The notes beneath the pieces were generated by a model. That model did not search any database and was not told the origin of the DNA. It was given only the letters and a program-made list of their open reading frames with translations. Shown one piece after another: positions 11,671 to 23,825 of a DNA stretch of 64,000 nucleotides (its first letter is position 1; every line of letters starts with the position of its first letter). The stretch lies in NCBI GenBank assembly GCA_016748015.1, contig JAAOMT010000779.1, positions 143,882-207,881 on the forward strand, read 5' to 3'. The position numbers and the translations under genes are program-made. This stretch comes from Geosiphon pyriformis (taxonomy: Eukaryota > Glomeromycota > Glomeromycetes > Archaeosporales > Geosiphonaceae).

Positions 11671-13383
11671 ATGGAAAGTTACAATTATAATGGTTCGACT
11701 GAATATGAAAAAGCCATGCGCTTCTTGGAGATAGGTTGCAATTGTGGTTGTTCTCAAAAGATTCCGAGAGAAAAGTTTGCTGAATTACGTGAAACGTTTC
11801 AAGCTCTCTCTAGATCTGAACAAGATATATTTTTAATGGCTCAGCTGAAAGCAATGAATGGTGGAGAAATAACCGCCAGTCGACGTCTGAAAAAGAAAAC
11901 GCGTACTAATACGAGAACTTTTTATTATTGAGATCGCAATACCCCTCTATGCCAGAAAGCGTATCTCAATATGTTAGGAATTGGCCGCACTCATTTGGAA
12001 AACGTCAGAAATCATCTAGCAACGAATGGTATAATACCGCGTTCATGGTAATATCAAACGAGTGCCGCGATGGTAAACCAAAATAACCGTTGCTACCGCC
12101 GTGAAGAATTTTCTCGAAAACTATGCTGAAATTCATGGACTACCAAGTTCTGGTAGAAATGTCAATCGAATTACTCAATCGCTTACACTTTTGCCAGCTG
12201 AAACGAGTTACAAATCGGTCTATCGGGATTTTATTGCAGGTCTTGAAAACGATAACACATTGAAATTGTTAAAATATGATGCGTTTCGCAAGTTATGGCA
12301 CCAATTAACGTCTTATATTCAAATCATGAGTCCAAGAACGGATTTATGTGACAAGTCCCAACATTTTCGGAACGGTTTACAGTATAATGCTCGCAAGGAA
12401 GAAGAAGCGAAAGATTTACTAAAAAAGTACAAAGAACATCTAGTTAAGGCTAAGTTGGAGAGAAATTATTACAACAAAAATACGAAATTAGCAGAGCAAT
12501 AAAGAAAATTAGTAGACGAGAATTATCTTATGACAGGAGGTAAAACTGATTATTGTAACGTTGATGCCACTGTTCACGTACCGCATTCTGATCAACAAGT
12601 CAGTAAGATTTATTATCTCAGTCCGCGTAAAGTGCATTTATTTGGTATTCAAGATGAGGCAGTACGCGAACAAATTAATTACGTTCTTGATGAAGACGAA
12701 ATTATCGGTAAAGGTCCTAACGGAACATTGAGCATGGTTTTCGATAGGAATAAAAAAATTGAATAAAGGAGAAAACCATTTAAAAGTTACTTGTGATAAT
12801 GCGGGTGGACAGAATAAAAACAATGTGACTATTTGATTTTACCTATATTTAGTAATTTGCGGCTATTATGAAAGTATCGAATTAAATTTTATGGTACCTG
12901 GACATACTAAATTCAAGTGTGATGGCAGTTTTGGATTGATCAAGAAACTATACCGCAAAATGACGGTAGATTGTGTGGATCCTATTGTTAAAATTGTGAA
13001 AAGATCGAGTGCAGCTGGATTAAACAAAGCTCAGTGTTATGATAATTGAAAAGGCTTTCAATACTTAGATCTCAATTCAGTGTTAGGAATTTTCTTTAAG
13101 AAATTGAGTGGTTTGCAAAAATATCAGCATTTTTTCTTTGAAGCTGCTAATCCTGGAATTGTCAAAACTCAGCTGGTTGCTAACGGTGCTTTTTACTGAA
13201 TTTAATTTATTAAAAGTTAGAAAAAGCAAATATTTTTAAAATTATCAGAGAAATCAAAGCTTTCTCCATTTTAATACTAACACCGCCTCCATTAGATTAC
13301 AAAAGGCAAGAGTATCTTTATAATATTATTCGTCCTTTTGTCAGAGATGAATTTAAAGATATTACTTGTCCAAAACCAATATA
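11671..13383 (+). pseudogene. Decayed DUF7869-like, transposase-type gene
   Basis: Coding blocks can be followed over 1.7 kb but are interrupted by stops and frame changes. Block 1 (11671-11931) has a cysteine cluster IGCNCGCSQKIP then FQALSRSEQDIFLMAQLK. Block 2 (12101-12502) has YKSVYRDFIAGLE, FRKLWHQLTSYIQ, CDKSQHFRNGLQYNARK and a Lys/Glu-rich helix. Block 3 (12530-12766, then about 12769-13200 in another frame) has VHVPHSDQQVSK.YYLSPRKVHLFG, then VTCDNAGGQNKN, FMVPGHTKFKCDGSFGL. The phrases PH..QQVG..YF.SPRKV.LFG, ADN..GQNKN and GHT.F..D match the DUF7869-type core, which I infer to be an RNase H-like transposase derivative. In-frame TGA codons occur at about 11929 and, in block 3, about 12835 and 13048; there is a frameshift near 12766. 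The tail DEFKDITCPKP ends at 13383. The family name is from memory; the repeat nature is inference. Confidence 0.55.
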
Positions 13384-13579
13384 ATTTTCATAATGTATTA
13401 AAATATATTATATTAAAGACATAACCATTCTTATGACAAACAAAGAATATGAAAATTAAGAATGATTATACGCTTGATTAAAACATCGAGTTAAATATTA
13501 TCAAGAATATTTAAATAACATAAAAGTTCAGTTAAAAACTTAAATTTTTCTTGACAAAACTTAGTAATTGAGAATTTTC

Positions 13580-14500
13580 ATGAATTAACAGGTTTACTTA
13601 TTAAAAACTATCCCAAGACTAGAAGAAATTATTACTTCTCATAATGAACTAACTAATCTGGAAATAAAAGACTGTGAACAAGTAAAAGAATTATACACTC
13701 ATAATAATCAACTAACCGACTTAAATGTAGAAGAATTAAAGAAATTAAAAGTTCTTTCTTTATTCAAATAATAAAATAACCAATACTAACAAAAAAATAA
13801 GATTAAATAGTTTGGGCCTAAAAGAAAAAACAACTAGACCAGATCATCTGGTAAAAACCCTAGATAATGATGATTTTATTGATAACGATGAAATAACCGA
13901 AATAAATATTTCTAATAAAGTGGGCTGAGAAGGTAAATTAGAATTTAAAAGCTGCCCTAATTTAACTAGTTTAGTCGTTGATGATTTTCAATTAAAAAAA
14001 TTGGTAATTGAAGATTGTTCCAACCTGGAATTATTAAGTTTTCGACATAACAATATTAGGAAGATTAATTTAACTAAATTGACCAAGTTAGAAGAATTGT
14101 ATTGTTTTAACAATCTCTTAAAAAGATTAGATTTAACCAACAATCTGGCTTTAAAACATATGTGTTGTGATAATAATATAGTTGAAGAGTTAAAGATTAA
14201 ACATTTAAAAAATTTAGAAAGCTTGTATTGTTTTAAATGTTGTTTAATTTGATCTAAGTTAAATTGTAATGGTTTAAGTAAGTTAAGAGAATTATTTTGT
14301 TTTAAATATGTTGTTTCGCCAATTAAAAGATTTAAAAAAATATATTGATGGCTGTAATAGTTTAAAAATCTTGAATTGTGCTAAAAATCATTTAAAATAT
14401 TTAATTATTTGTGATAAACCAAATCTTGAAACTGTCTCTTGTAAAAAAACCAGTCTTAGAAATCTTAAAATATTGATATTTTTCTGAAGAAACCAATTTT
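13580..14500 (+). pseudogene. Degenerate bacterial-style leucine-rich-repeat gene
   Basis: About 20-23-residue repeats with the pattern L..L.C..N.L..L.L..L. They are readable from about 13610 (RLEEIITSHNELTNLEIKDC, then VKELYTHNNQLTDLNV), again at 13850-14252 (CPNLTSLVVDDFQLKKLVI, LEELYCFNNLLKRLDL, LKHMCCDNNIVEELKI, LESLYCFKC) and in pieces to about 14470. The frame changes near 13770 and 14300. Stops inside otherwise continuous repeat sequence are TGA codons at about 13926 and 14250, each followed by more repeat. The Cys/Asn-rich LRR type is common in Mollicutes and other endosymbionts. TGA as tryptophan would fit the Mollicutes code, but CGA-to-TGA or TGG-to-TGA decay would look the same. 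No intron or host-type start is visible. It is either an old transferred bacterial gene or a decayed host LRR repeat. Confidence 0.5.
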
Positions 14501-14569
14501 ATAGACATTTATAATACCAAAAAAACTGAACAATTATTAGCCAAGAGTAAAAAAACATTACTCTAAAAA

Positions 14570-14876
14570 AGTTAGACTAATTAAAATTGTATGGTGTTTT
14601 AAGTAAGTTAAACAACAATTAATTATACTTAAAATTAAAAATTTAAGAATTTATTAATAAAATTTATAATTTTAATAAAGAAAAAAAACTTAAAAGCCAA
14701 AAATTTTTTTATTAAAGTTGTTAAAAAAAAGTAATTTTTACTAAATTCTTAAATAAATATAAACAAATAAATATTAATTTAATATTAATAAGTATAATTA
14801 GACTTCTATAAAAAAACACAATTAGAACATGCAAATTATGTCTTATTATAAAAATGTTCTATTATAGAGTTTTATA

Positions 14877-14908
<32 letters not shown>

Positions 14909-15336
14909 AATATTAAATAATTATTATTTGTTTTTTAGAATTTTTCTTTATTTTTTTGTATTTATATAATTTTTTTTAAAAAAATTTTGGTTTTTTAAAT
15001 TAAAATTTTTTTTTGCTAATTGTTTTTTAAATCTAATTACTTTTTTTAATGCTTTATATATTTTTATAATTGTAATTATAACAGATAAAAATTCTTTTGA
15101 TTTTTTTTTTAAGTCATTAATTATATTGGTTTTAATTTAAGCATTAATTAAAATCATATTTACAATTTTATTATCATTAAAAATATTTTTAGTTGTTAAT
15201 AATTTATTATCTGTTATAGTATAATCTTCAAAATTTTTGATCAATTATTATATATTTAATAGTAAATTGTTGAATATATTCATAGCAATTAATGTTTTAA
15301 ATTCTTAAATTTTTAAAATTTTTTTTTCTATTAGTT
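14570..15336. other. AT-rich desert with ATT microsatellite
   Basis: Nearly pure A+T without coding signal. A trinucleotide (ATT)n run of about ten units lies at about 14876-14906. The right edge is the poly(A)-side end of LINE A, which is in minus orientation. Confidence 0.5.
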
Positions 15337-15452
15337 TAACAAGTACAGCCTAACCACTATCTAGCATACAGAAACAAACAAGATGAATTAAACTAAATAT
15401 GGCTCATGTGTTTTCTACACATGATCAACCACTCAGGCCAATCAAGACAACA

Positions 15453-18400
15453 TTATACACTCACAAGGACTCTATTACCATTATCCAGTCCCAAAAAGAA
15501 CAAATACTGACTTCTAAAACCAAAACTAATAGCAAAAGACTCGATTATACCAAGCATGCAAACCACACCCTCAGATAACAGACTAAATAAACCATGTAGA
15601 AGAACAAAGAATTCACTTGTGTTACAAACCAGACTACTTTTTTCCATGTCAATTCTAAATTTAGATCTCAACAACTATGCTCTATTATGATGACTCTTAG
15701 TTAAATAATGAACAAAATTGACGACAATAAAAATAACACTTTTTCTATCACCAAAAACAGCAATAGCCTCCCTAATCCAATTAACAAAAACAAAACCTTT
15801 GCACAGCTTCATATACATATTGCTATCCAAGACCTCTGTGAGAGTAAGAAGCACTGAAGATGAAACTGAGAGATGATTGCCCACCAAAGATTTCTACAAG
15901 TTGATGTGACCAGAAATAACCTCAGAGCGCACCACCAGATTAGCAGAGCATGTAAAAGCATGGTCAGAGAATTCAACTTCCCCACACATTAAGCACAAAA
16001 CACTTGGGTAGCACTTGTCATACAGTCTTTTTCGGATAGCTACTGGCAATCTCCTATGCACAGCCTTCATTAGATAAGTATGCAACACAGCTAAATTCCT
16101 ACTAGTAAAACCTGTCAACATATGAGAGTCCAGGTGCCAAACAGAGATAGTACACTCCCAGTCAATACGCCTGATGTCCAAACTGTCCAAAACATTTGCC
16201 CTAGGCCCAGTCTCTCATAAAGCCCAGTTTACAGCATAATATATATTACAAACAAAATGCCTAGCATTACTAGAAATGGCAAAACCATCTGTCATAAGGA
16301 ATCTATTAGAAACGCCAACTGGAAAAGCTAAATTAAAGTGTGCTACAGCATAAGCAAGAGCATCTGTGTGATCATTATCCATGATATCTGAATGTTCTTT
16401 CACCTTAACTCATCTCACTGAAATGTCTTTTGATCTGATTAAATTAGAAATATGATGTCTCTCTATCCAACAATGATTATAAAAGTCAGATTGGCATAAT
16501 TTACTCTCCAGCACACAGACATCTAAAGCCACTTGACTATTCGAATAAAGCACTACAGAGCACAATGAAGGAATGCACTCCAATGCCAAGGCAATTGCCT
16601 GAAGCTCAGCTAAAGTGAATGACAACAAATTCTGAACTCTTACACTCACACTCATACCAATCTCAGAAAAAAAAGCTGCTGCCCTACAAGCCACTTTGCC
16701 TATATCCAGATCACTCAATGAACTATCAGTATACACATTTAGTTCCCTAGCCCAGATTTCATGCAAATGCTCACGAATGCATAAGTAATCATCTGAACAA
16801 AAAAATTTAGAGCAGCTTGCTCTAGCTTCGCTCACCCCAAAACTTGCCAAAAAGCCATTTACATGCACAAAAGCTCTTGTAAACCATAAAGGCACTGGGT
16901 CCCTAGGACTCAACTTTTTCCAACACTAAAAGGTTTTCCAATCCATGACCTGACCACGCTTAGTAATCAGAACATCTCCAAAAGCAATGCCAAAGTGCTT
17001 TAAGGAATGCACCACATCAAAATAATCATCAGTTTTAAGAATTCTAGACATCAGAAAATAATTGGTACCACAGAACACACAAGGTATATGATTAAACAAA
17101 AAAATGTTTGTATTAATAAAGATCCTCACAACACCTGCCAGGAAGTTATTCAAGAAACACACTCTTAGTTTGACTGAATGGCTCAGAAGATGAAGCAAAG
17201 CCCACTTTAAAACTTGCAAATCCAAAGCACAGTGCACAAACAAATGACCAAGAATCCCAAATGCATTAGAAAAACCAAACATTGAGGCAATTTTGGACTC
17301 AGCCTGCACCTGCTTGAAAGACTTTAGACTATACAATGACAGATGATGTAAAGCTTCATTAGAAAAGTCTTTTGGCAATAAAGCCTTAGACCTGAAACTC
17401 TTTCTAACCAGAACATCCCACCTTTAACACACTTTTTTAGTAACAAAACTGAACTGAGTGTGATAACAGATAATAGGCTAAAAGACTGCCAAAACTAAAT
17501 AAGAGAACTGCTTATCTGATATAGCCTTCCTGAAGATCATATTAGAAAAAAATCTAACATTTGCATGAGCCTTAGCAAGACTTGGCTTGAACAGACCCTT
17601 TGTTGACAAAAAAATACCCAGATATCTATGAGACTTACTATCTTTTGCTATAGAGATAAGCCTACCACTAATTAACAAGGAAGCATTAGCTACTCTCAGA
17701 TTGATGAAAATGGCTACAGTCTTGTTATTATTTATCAAAATATTATTGATCTTAAAAAATTTGCTTGCAATATCTAAAATTTGCTTGCAATATCTAAAAT
17801 GTGCTGTGTTAAAGCCTGACCATTCTCCATTCAAATTGTGTTATCAACAAAAGCACCAGCCACAAAAAAAGAAGATTTACCACCACTAAATTCAACTCTG
17901 CCAGACTTTGCCACAAAATTCGAAATGATTCTATATCCACACAAATGTTCTTGTCTTTTGATCTCACACAACAAAGAGTCATAGAAAATCCTCCATAGAA
18001 GTGGAGAAAACACCTCACTTTGGTCCAACCCATTATGGACCACATATCCATCCAAAAGACCAAAGTCAGTCATAATCCCATCCTAGTTATATGGCTTGGG
18101 GATCATAGATACCCATGCTCTTTTCCAAGGAACAGGAACATCACCAATTTTTAAACAAAAGTTTAATAAATCCAGAAAACAAACCATCACACCATCACCA
18201 CTATGCTTCCATAATTCATTGAATATGCCAGAAAGACCAGTGGCTTTGTCATTGGACAATCTGCTAACCACTGAAGACAATTTGTCCAAACTAATTTTAT
18301 GCATTACTCCCAAAAAAACATCATCATTTACATGAACCAAGGGGGCATATTGATGAGCCCATATGCCAGATAAAACAGGACAACACTTTCTTTTGCGAGT

Positions 18401-19797
18401 CCAGTTTACCATAATTTTATCAACTCTGGATCTAACTTCCTCTGGTTCAAGAATCAGCTCATTCCCAATCACCAAATGGTCCAAAACAATTTTACAAAAT
18501 GACCATTCCAAAATGCTTCTAATCATGTCACTCTTATTTGAGTTAAAATTTTTCATACACTTATTAATTACATCTCTAATGCATCCACTATTGGCAAGTT
18601 CAGCCTTATAGTATTTGAACTTTCGATATCTTTTCTTAATTTTTGACAAATGACCATGTAAAGCATCCGATTTCAAGCCATTTTGGAGCATAACTGTAAA
18701 CTTAGATGTCTCAACATTGTCTAAGGTCACCCAAACTCACACAAAGTGATCAAACTCAGACACATGACCTGAACACAGGCACTTTAAAACTTTCACAACC
18801 AAAGATTTCAATCTGAAAAACCTCAAAGACTGCTTATTTCTTGGACTATCAAACTCACAGAACCAATGTTTAGAAAACATTTCATTTGCCAAACCACAGA
18901 CTGCATCTTTCAGGACCTCCCACATCTCATCCAAGTTATTATTCTCTTTTGTGATCAAAAAAGAATTTGAAGACAAAACTAAAGCAGTCAAAGAAAATTT
19001 CTTGAAATGCACCCACTTAGCTGCATCCACATTCTTGATCCCAAATTTCCATTGGTCTCTGTTAGCTTGTCTATGAATATTATTCAAACAGGCATCTACC
19101 AAGCCTCCTAACCCTAATAAAACACCAACCATGTTATGATCAATATCAAAAAAACCAAACACTGAAGCAACCTTTTGTCTAACCACAGCCAAGACCAGAT
19201 TTTTACTTATAAAAATGTAGTCAATAACTTTGTTGATCTCTCATAAGTTGCTCCAAGTACTTAGTTTGTGCACAGAAAATCCACCCAGTGAGTTAACCAA
19301 ATCCAAGTCCAAGCATTTTTTGAAACTAACACACTTTTTGGTCCTATCTTCATTGAAATCACCACAAAAGAGCTTATATTTACAGCCTTGAAGATGAATG
19401 AGTTGATGCCAGAAGCTTGAGCAAATCTCGTTTTAGCCAAAGCACCAGCATACAAACCCAAAAATGTTACCAAAAGCTTATTTTTAAACAACAAGCAAAC
19501 AGAAACAACCCTACCAAGAACTTCCTCAACCTTCAAAACATGGTAAGCCAAAGAACCACACATCACAATAGCCATGCCTGCACCAACATAACCCTCTTCT
19601 AGACCAAAAGTGAAGATTCTAACTCTTTCAAACTTGTTCTTTATCCAAAACCCAACATTTAATTTTAATTTAGTTTCAGTAAGAACAGAAACCATGTTAC
19701 CAGATTCCAAATACCACCTAATAATGTCCTTCTGTTTTGCTAAATTTGTCATAATTCTAACATTACATGTGGCAATCTTCCATAAAAGACTGGTCAT
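15453..19797 (-). pseudogene. LINE A ORF2: endonuclease, reverse transcriptase, RNase H, zinc finger
   Basis: Order on the minus strand: exonuclease-endonuclease-phosphatase domain (19797-19261, starting MTSLLWKIATCNVR), linker, reverse transcriptase (about 18730-17478), C-terminal thumb region, RNase H (about 16790-16400) and a zf-RVT-like terminus (CLMCGEVEFSDHAFTC at about 15990). The reverse transcriptase lacks the segment that LINE B has between LKPYEWK and VITDFS, which includes palm motif A. Motif C reads FVDNT instead of FVDDT. The RNase H keeps VYTDSS and AELQAI but has YSNSQ where LINE B has FSDSQ. So both polymerase and RNase H have lost a catalytic aspartate, each by a change explicable as G-to-A. 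At least two stops fall at tryptophan positions known from LINE B. Confidence 0.85.
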
Positions 19798-21583
19798 TGG
19801 GAAGGTTGATCAATAAGAACCATACCAGCATTGTTTATTTTAGCCGAAAGACCCATAACCATAATTGTAAGATTTCTTAAAGTATTCTCTATTTTCCCAA
19901 TAACAGAATTGTCAAAAATTACTGCCTTCACAACAGTCTTATCACTAGTGACCACACCCAAACTCTCACTCATCACTATATCCAGCCCTTGATTCTGCAA
20001 TAAAGGGGTCACCAACGGCTGACGTCCAGGGTTAAGCTGGGAAACTATTGGCACAGATGTAGCCAATCTCTTAGCCAGTATATTAACATGCTCTGCGAGA
20101 CTGACAAGACTGTGCTTAAGAGCAGCAAACCTATCATTGATTTCTACAACAGCTGTTAAGGATGGCTTCATCTCCGAAGAGGAGCCAACATTCTCTAAAA
20201 CAATCCAGTTAGAAAAAGGAGAAAAAGAAGACCCATTTGCAATTTTCACCTAAGAGAGACCACCAAAAGAAACAGGATGAGCAACCAGTACAGAATGTTT
20301 GACATATATTGCAGCCAGCCTGCTTTTATCTGAATTCAAAAGCACTTTGTGAAATGAACCATCAGAAAAAACCTTTCCACTCTCAACACAGCTCAATGAT
20401 ATATAATCTAACTTCTTACACTTGGCACATCTGACAGAAACAAGACTAGACCAATGTAAATTAGAGCCTTTGAGCACTGGTGTAGTTCCCATGACAACAT
20501 CTAAGGACTCAGCAGAATCGAAGCAAACAACAGCACACCTGACCCGAGCATATGTAATCAGATGGCGATCAATAATACAAGTTTTCCCACCCACAGATTG
20601 AACAAAGTCCCAAATATCATAAACATTAGTTCCCATTGGCAATGTATAAAGCAGCGCTTTATGATGATCTCTCTTATCCCACAATACTTTGTTTAGATCA
20701 GCTCTGACAACATATACAGCATCTTTCCCAATTAGGATAGACCACTCAGTTGCGACCAAATCAGTCTGATCTGATTGCTCAAATTCCACCAAAGCTTTTT
20801 GTTACAGCCCCACTAACTGCATCTTGATCAACTTAATAATTCCAAATTCGGACAGCGCAGCATGCACAGCCTCAGCTGATGTACCAACTGGAATTTCCTT
20901 TACCACTACAGTCTGATCTGAGTAACTAGCAGATTTCTTGAGATTAGTGTTTACTAAAATATCTGCTGTTCTTGCCTTTTCTGTATCCTGTGCCAAGCTA
21001 GCTTCAAAGATAAAGGAAGCACAGATGATCCCAGAAGATTTTGAGGAGACAGAGGCCTCCCAAAACCATTGACTTTTGAAAACAACCTTCTAACCACCAT
21101 GAGCTTCTCCTGAGAGGATTTCCCAACCACTTTATTCAATCCAATATCCAGAGCAAAAGACTTCCTAACAGAAACAGAAACCAAATTTTTCAAGAGAGGG
21201 AGAAGCTCTAAAAAAGCATCCAAGAGAACATCATCATTAATATCAAGACTTGAGAAGTTTATTTTTCTTAATGGCTTGCCCAAAGCCATCTTAGTTGTGG
21301 TGTTTGGCCCTTTAGGCATCTGATCATGCTCCTTGTCAGCAATAGTGCCACTTTCACTATAGTCAAAGCTAATTTTCTCCACTAGACATTTCTCTTTCAT
21401 ATTGATACTCTCAGACTCAATAGTGTCACCAGTCTCAGAACTCCAAGAACAATCACCAGACACCTCAGCTGGAATCTCTTTGCCACCAACACCCTCTTTC
21501 AAAGCAACACTTTTTTTCTTCTTTCTTGATAACACAGGTTTAAAACCACCACCAGAACCAGACTTTTCAGCAATCTTCTTCAT
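19795..21583 (-). pseudogene. LINE A ORF1: RRM plus zinc-knuckle RNA-binding protein
   Basis: It starts at ATG 21583 (MKKIAEKSGSGGGF) with a basic, disordered N-terminus. The frame shifts near 20990, then an RRM-like fold appears: VVVKEIPVGTSAEAV as the RNP2-side strand and KALVEFEQ as the RNP1-side strand. A CCHC-type zinc knuckle (CAKCKKLDYISLSC) has lost its histidine, which is Tyr here; the LINE B copy keeps GHTSLNC. Near the C-terminus a coiled-coil-like segment (FAALKHSLVSLAEHVNILAKRL) follows. TAA at about 20805 and TAG at about 20250 both sit where LINE B has tryptophan (LVGLWQKA and KTWVSVA). ORF1 ends in TGA overlapping the ORF2 ATG. It would have bound element RNA; this copy cannot. 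Confidence 0.8.
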
Positions 21584-21660
21584 GACGGCAATACTAGGAC
21601 CAACAGTGATCTCGAAATCAAAAAACAGTTTGGTTTTATCATATTAAATGAAAAAAAAAA

Positions 21661-22019
21661 AAAAAAACCCCCCCACTTTCAAAAAACTATATGGCTCTTT
21701 CTGGAAATTTGGGATGAACAAGAGAAAGAAGTTTTTTTTTTTAATTTTTAATTATAAAAAAAAAAATTATTTTTGCTAACAATTTTGAATTGTAAAAAAT
21801 GTTACTTGAAACTATACTTAAACAATATAATTAATTGTTTGTTTTATGTTTAATATATTTATAAAAAATAACTTCTTTCTCTCCTACATCCCAAATTCCT
21901 GAAAAAGTACAAATTTTAAAAGAAGTTTTTTCCTGTCTATATTCCTTTTGCTATTCAGTTAGATACTACAAAATCTTTCTGTTTGAATACAAGACCACTA
22001 ACAGCAGTGTGTTTCTGTT
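21661..22019. repeat. Inverted 5' ends of LINE A and LINE B, head to head
   Basis: About 21690-21737 read in reverse complement matches about 21864-21912 (cttctttctct...catcccaaatt.c.gaaaaag), separated by about 130 bp of AT-rich sequence. These are the 5' untranslated ends of the two LINEs facing each other. A (C)8/(A)n homopolymer block at 21648-21674 sits at the edge of LINE A. Transcripts across the spacer could fold back. Confidence 0.65.
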
Positions 22020-23825
22020 ATGAAAGGGTACAAGAAGAAGTCAATTTTCGATCCTGCTGTTATGGATTTGTTTTCTAGAAAGAAGTAAAAGGGTGGTCTG
22101 TTGAAGGAACCTCTCAAGATGGTTGGTGTTTCTGTTGGTAGCACCACTGGTAATTCAGCTATATCTGAGAATGGGGATACTATTGAGTCAGAAAGTGTCA
22201 ACATGGAAGAGGAATTCTTGGTAGAAGAGACAAGTTTTCAACTGGGAAGTGGAGAAGAGTCTGGTAATGATGATATTGAGATGATGCCCAAAGGTTCTAA
22301 AAGAATAATCACGAAGTGCACTCTTGAAAAGCCTCTAGGTATGATTGATTTCGGCAAGAAAAGTGATAATGATAGTGATATATTAGATGAGTTTGTTCTC
22401 CTTCCATCTTCTCTTTTGCCCAAGTCTTCTATTCAAGTTTCTGTTTGCAAATTTTTTGCTTTGGACATTGGCCTTGTTAATATCACTGAGAAATCTTCTC
22501 AGAAAAAATTGATTTTTGTCAGAAAAATTTTCTCTGGTGTGAATAGTTTTGGAGGGGCTTCTACCCCCTCAAAATTTGGTAGGATCATCTGGACAATGTT
22601 TACTTCTGAAAAGGCAATAATGGCAACAGCAAATCTGGCCAATGAGCGTGGTGTTGTAGTAAACACCAATCTCAAGCATCCTGTCAACAATTGTACAAAT
22701 CGGGCAATTGTGCTGAAAGAAATTCCAGTGGAAACATCTATGGAGGCTGTGCGTGTAGCTGTGTCTAAATTCGGCATTATTAGGTCAATCAAAATACAAT
22801 TGGTGGGTTTGTGGCAAAAAGCGATCATTAAATTAGAGGATCAAAATCAGGCTGATTTTTTGGCTTCTAAATGGTCTATCTTTATTGAGAAAAATGTGGT
22901 TCAAGTGGCCAGAATGGATATTGACAAACAATTGTGGAAGGCCAGGGATAGTTTTAGAGCTTTACTGTACACTCTCCCCATGAGAACTACCACTCATAAT
23001 TTGTGAGACTTCATTGGTTTTGTGGGTGGGAAAACTTGTTTTATTGATCATGATTCTGTCAGTTATTCTTGTGTCCGCTGTGCCACTGTGTGCTTCAGTT
23101 CTGAAGTGGATTTGGTTGGTGTGATGGCAGCAACTCCAGTCATAAAAGACATTGGTCTCTATTGGTTCCATTTTTCTCTGGCTTCGTATGCAGTTTGCAA
23201 GAATTATGGTCATACATCTCTCAATTGTAGGTCAGTCAAAAGTAATGTGGTTTCAGACAGCAGAAAGACTCCCTTTTCAGTTCAGAACCAGGTTAGGTTA
23301 GCTAAGATTTATGTGAAGAAGTCTGCACCTATCTCTCATCCTCTGGCTTTTGGTGGTAAAACTTGGGTGTCAGTGGCTGGTCTTTCTTCTGCTCTCTTTC
23401 TTTCTGGTAGTAAGTTACATTTGGGATCTGTTGTCAATGGTAAACCTACCCTTCCTGTTGCAAATAATTTGGAAAGACGTCTAGTTGGTATTGAAAGCAG
23501 TCTTGTTAGTCTCATGGAACAAATTAGTGAGTTGGCTAAGAAGTTGGATTCACTTATGCTGGCAGTTTCTCAGCCTAGCCCTGGATGTCAGTTGTCAGTG
23601 ACTCTCCCATCTCAGAATCTAAAGGACAATATAATAATGAGTGTGGGTTTAAGTGAGGCCACTAGTGATGAGGCTACTACGATTGTGGAGTTGTCTGTGT
23701 CCTCCCATGTTATCAAGTTGGAAAATATGTTGGAGGATCTCTCCAAATCCATGTTAAGCTTATCTGCTTGTTTCAAAAGTTTGGTTTTGGCTGGTGGTGC
23801 AAACTCACAACTCTCTTCTCAATGA
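22020..23825 (+). pseudogene. LINE B ORF1: RRM plus zinc-knuckle RNA-binding protein
   Basis: It begins at ATG 22020 (MKGYKKKSIFDPAV), collinear with LINE A ORF1. An early TAA at 22086 splits off the first 22 codons. The main body runs from 22101. The RRM-like segment is AIVLKEIPVETSMEAV ... KAIIKLED. TGA at 23004-23006 (THNL-stop-DFIGFVGGKTC) replaces the tryptophan of LINE A (YDIWDFVQSVGGKTC). The zinc knuckle reads YAVCKNYGHTSLNC: the first cysteine is Tyr, whereas LINE A keeps it. The C-terminal helix LERRLVGIESSLVSLMEQIS is intact. The final TGA overlaps the ORF2 ATG in ATGA at 23822-23825. Confidence 0.8.

Larger units (their letters stand above)
15337..21660 (-). mobile_element. LINE A: non-LTR retrotransposon with RNase H (I/Tad-like), inactive
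   Basis: This is one of three copies of the same LINE family in the window, on the minus strand. ORF1 occupies about 21583-19795 and ORF2 about 19797-15453. The 3' end near 15340 has A-rich sequence and a terminal motif (tagtggtt..gct..acttgttaa) shared with the ends of LINE B, LINE C and a fragment near 62.4 kb. It carries a deletion of about 365 bp at 18064-18083 compared with LINE B, frame changes and many stops, most of them G-to-A or C-to-T changes. Its 5' end faces the 5' end of LINE B. The I/Tad-like assignment rests on domain order (endonuclease, reverse transcriptase, RNase H, terminal zinc finger) and not on a phylogeny. Confidence 0.85.
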
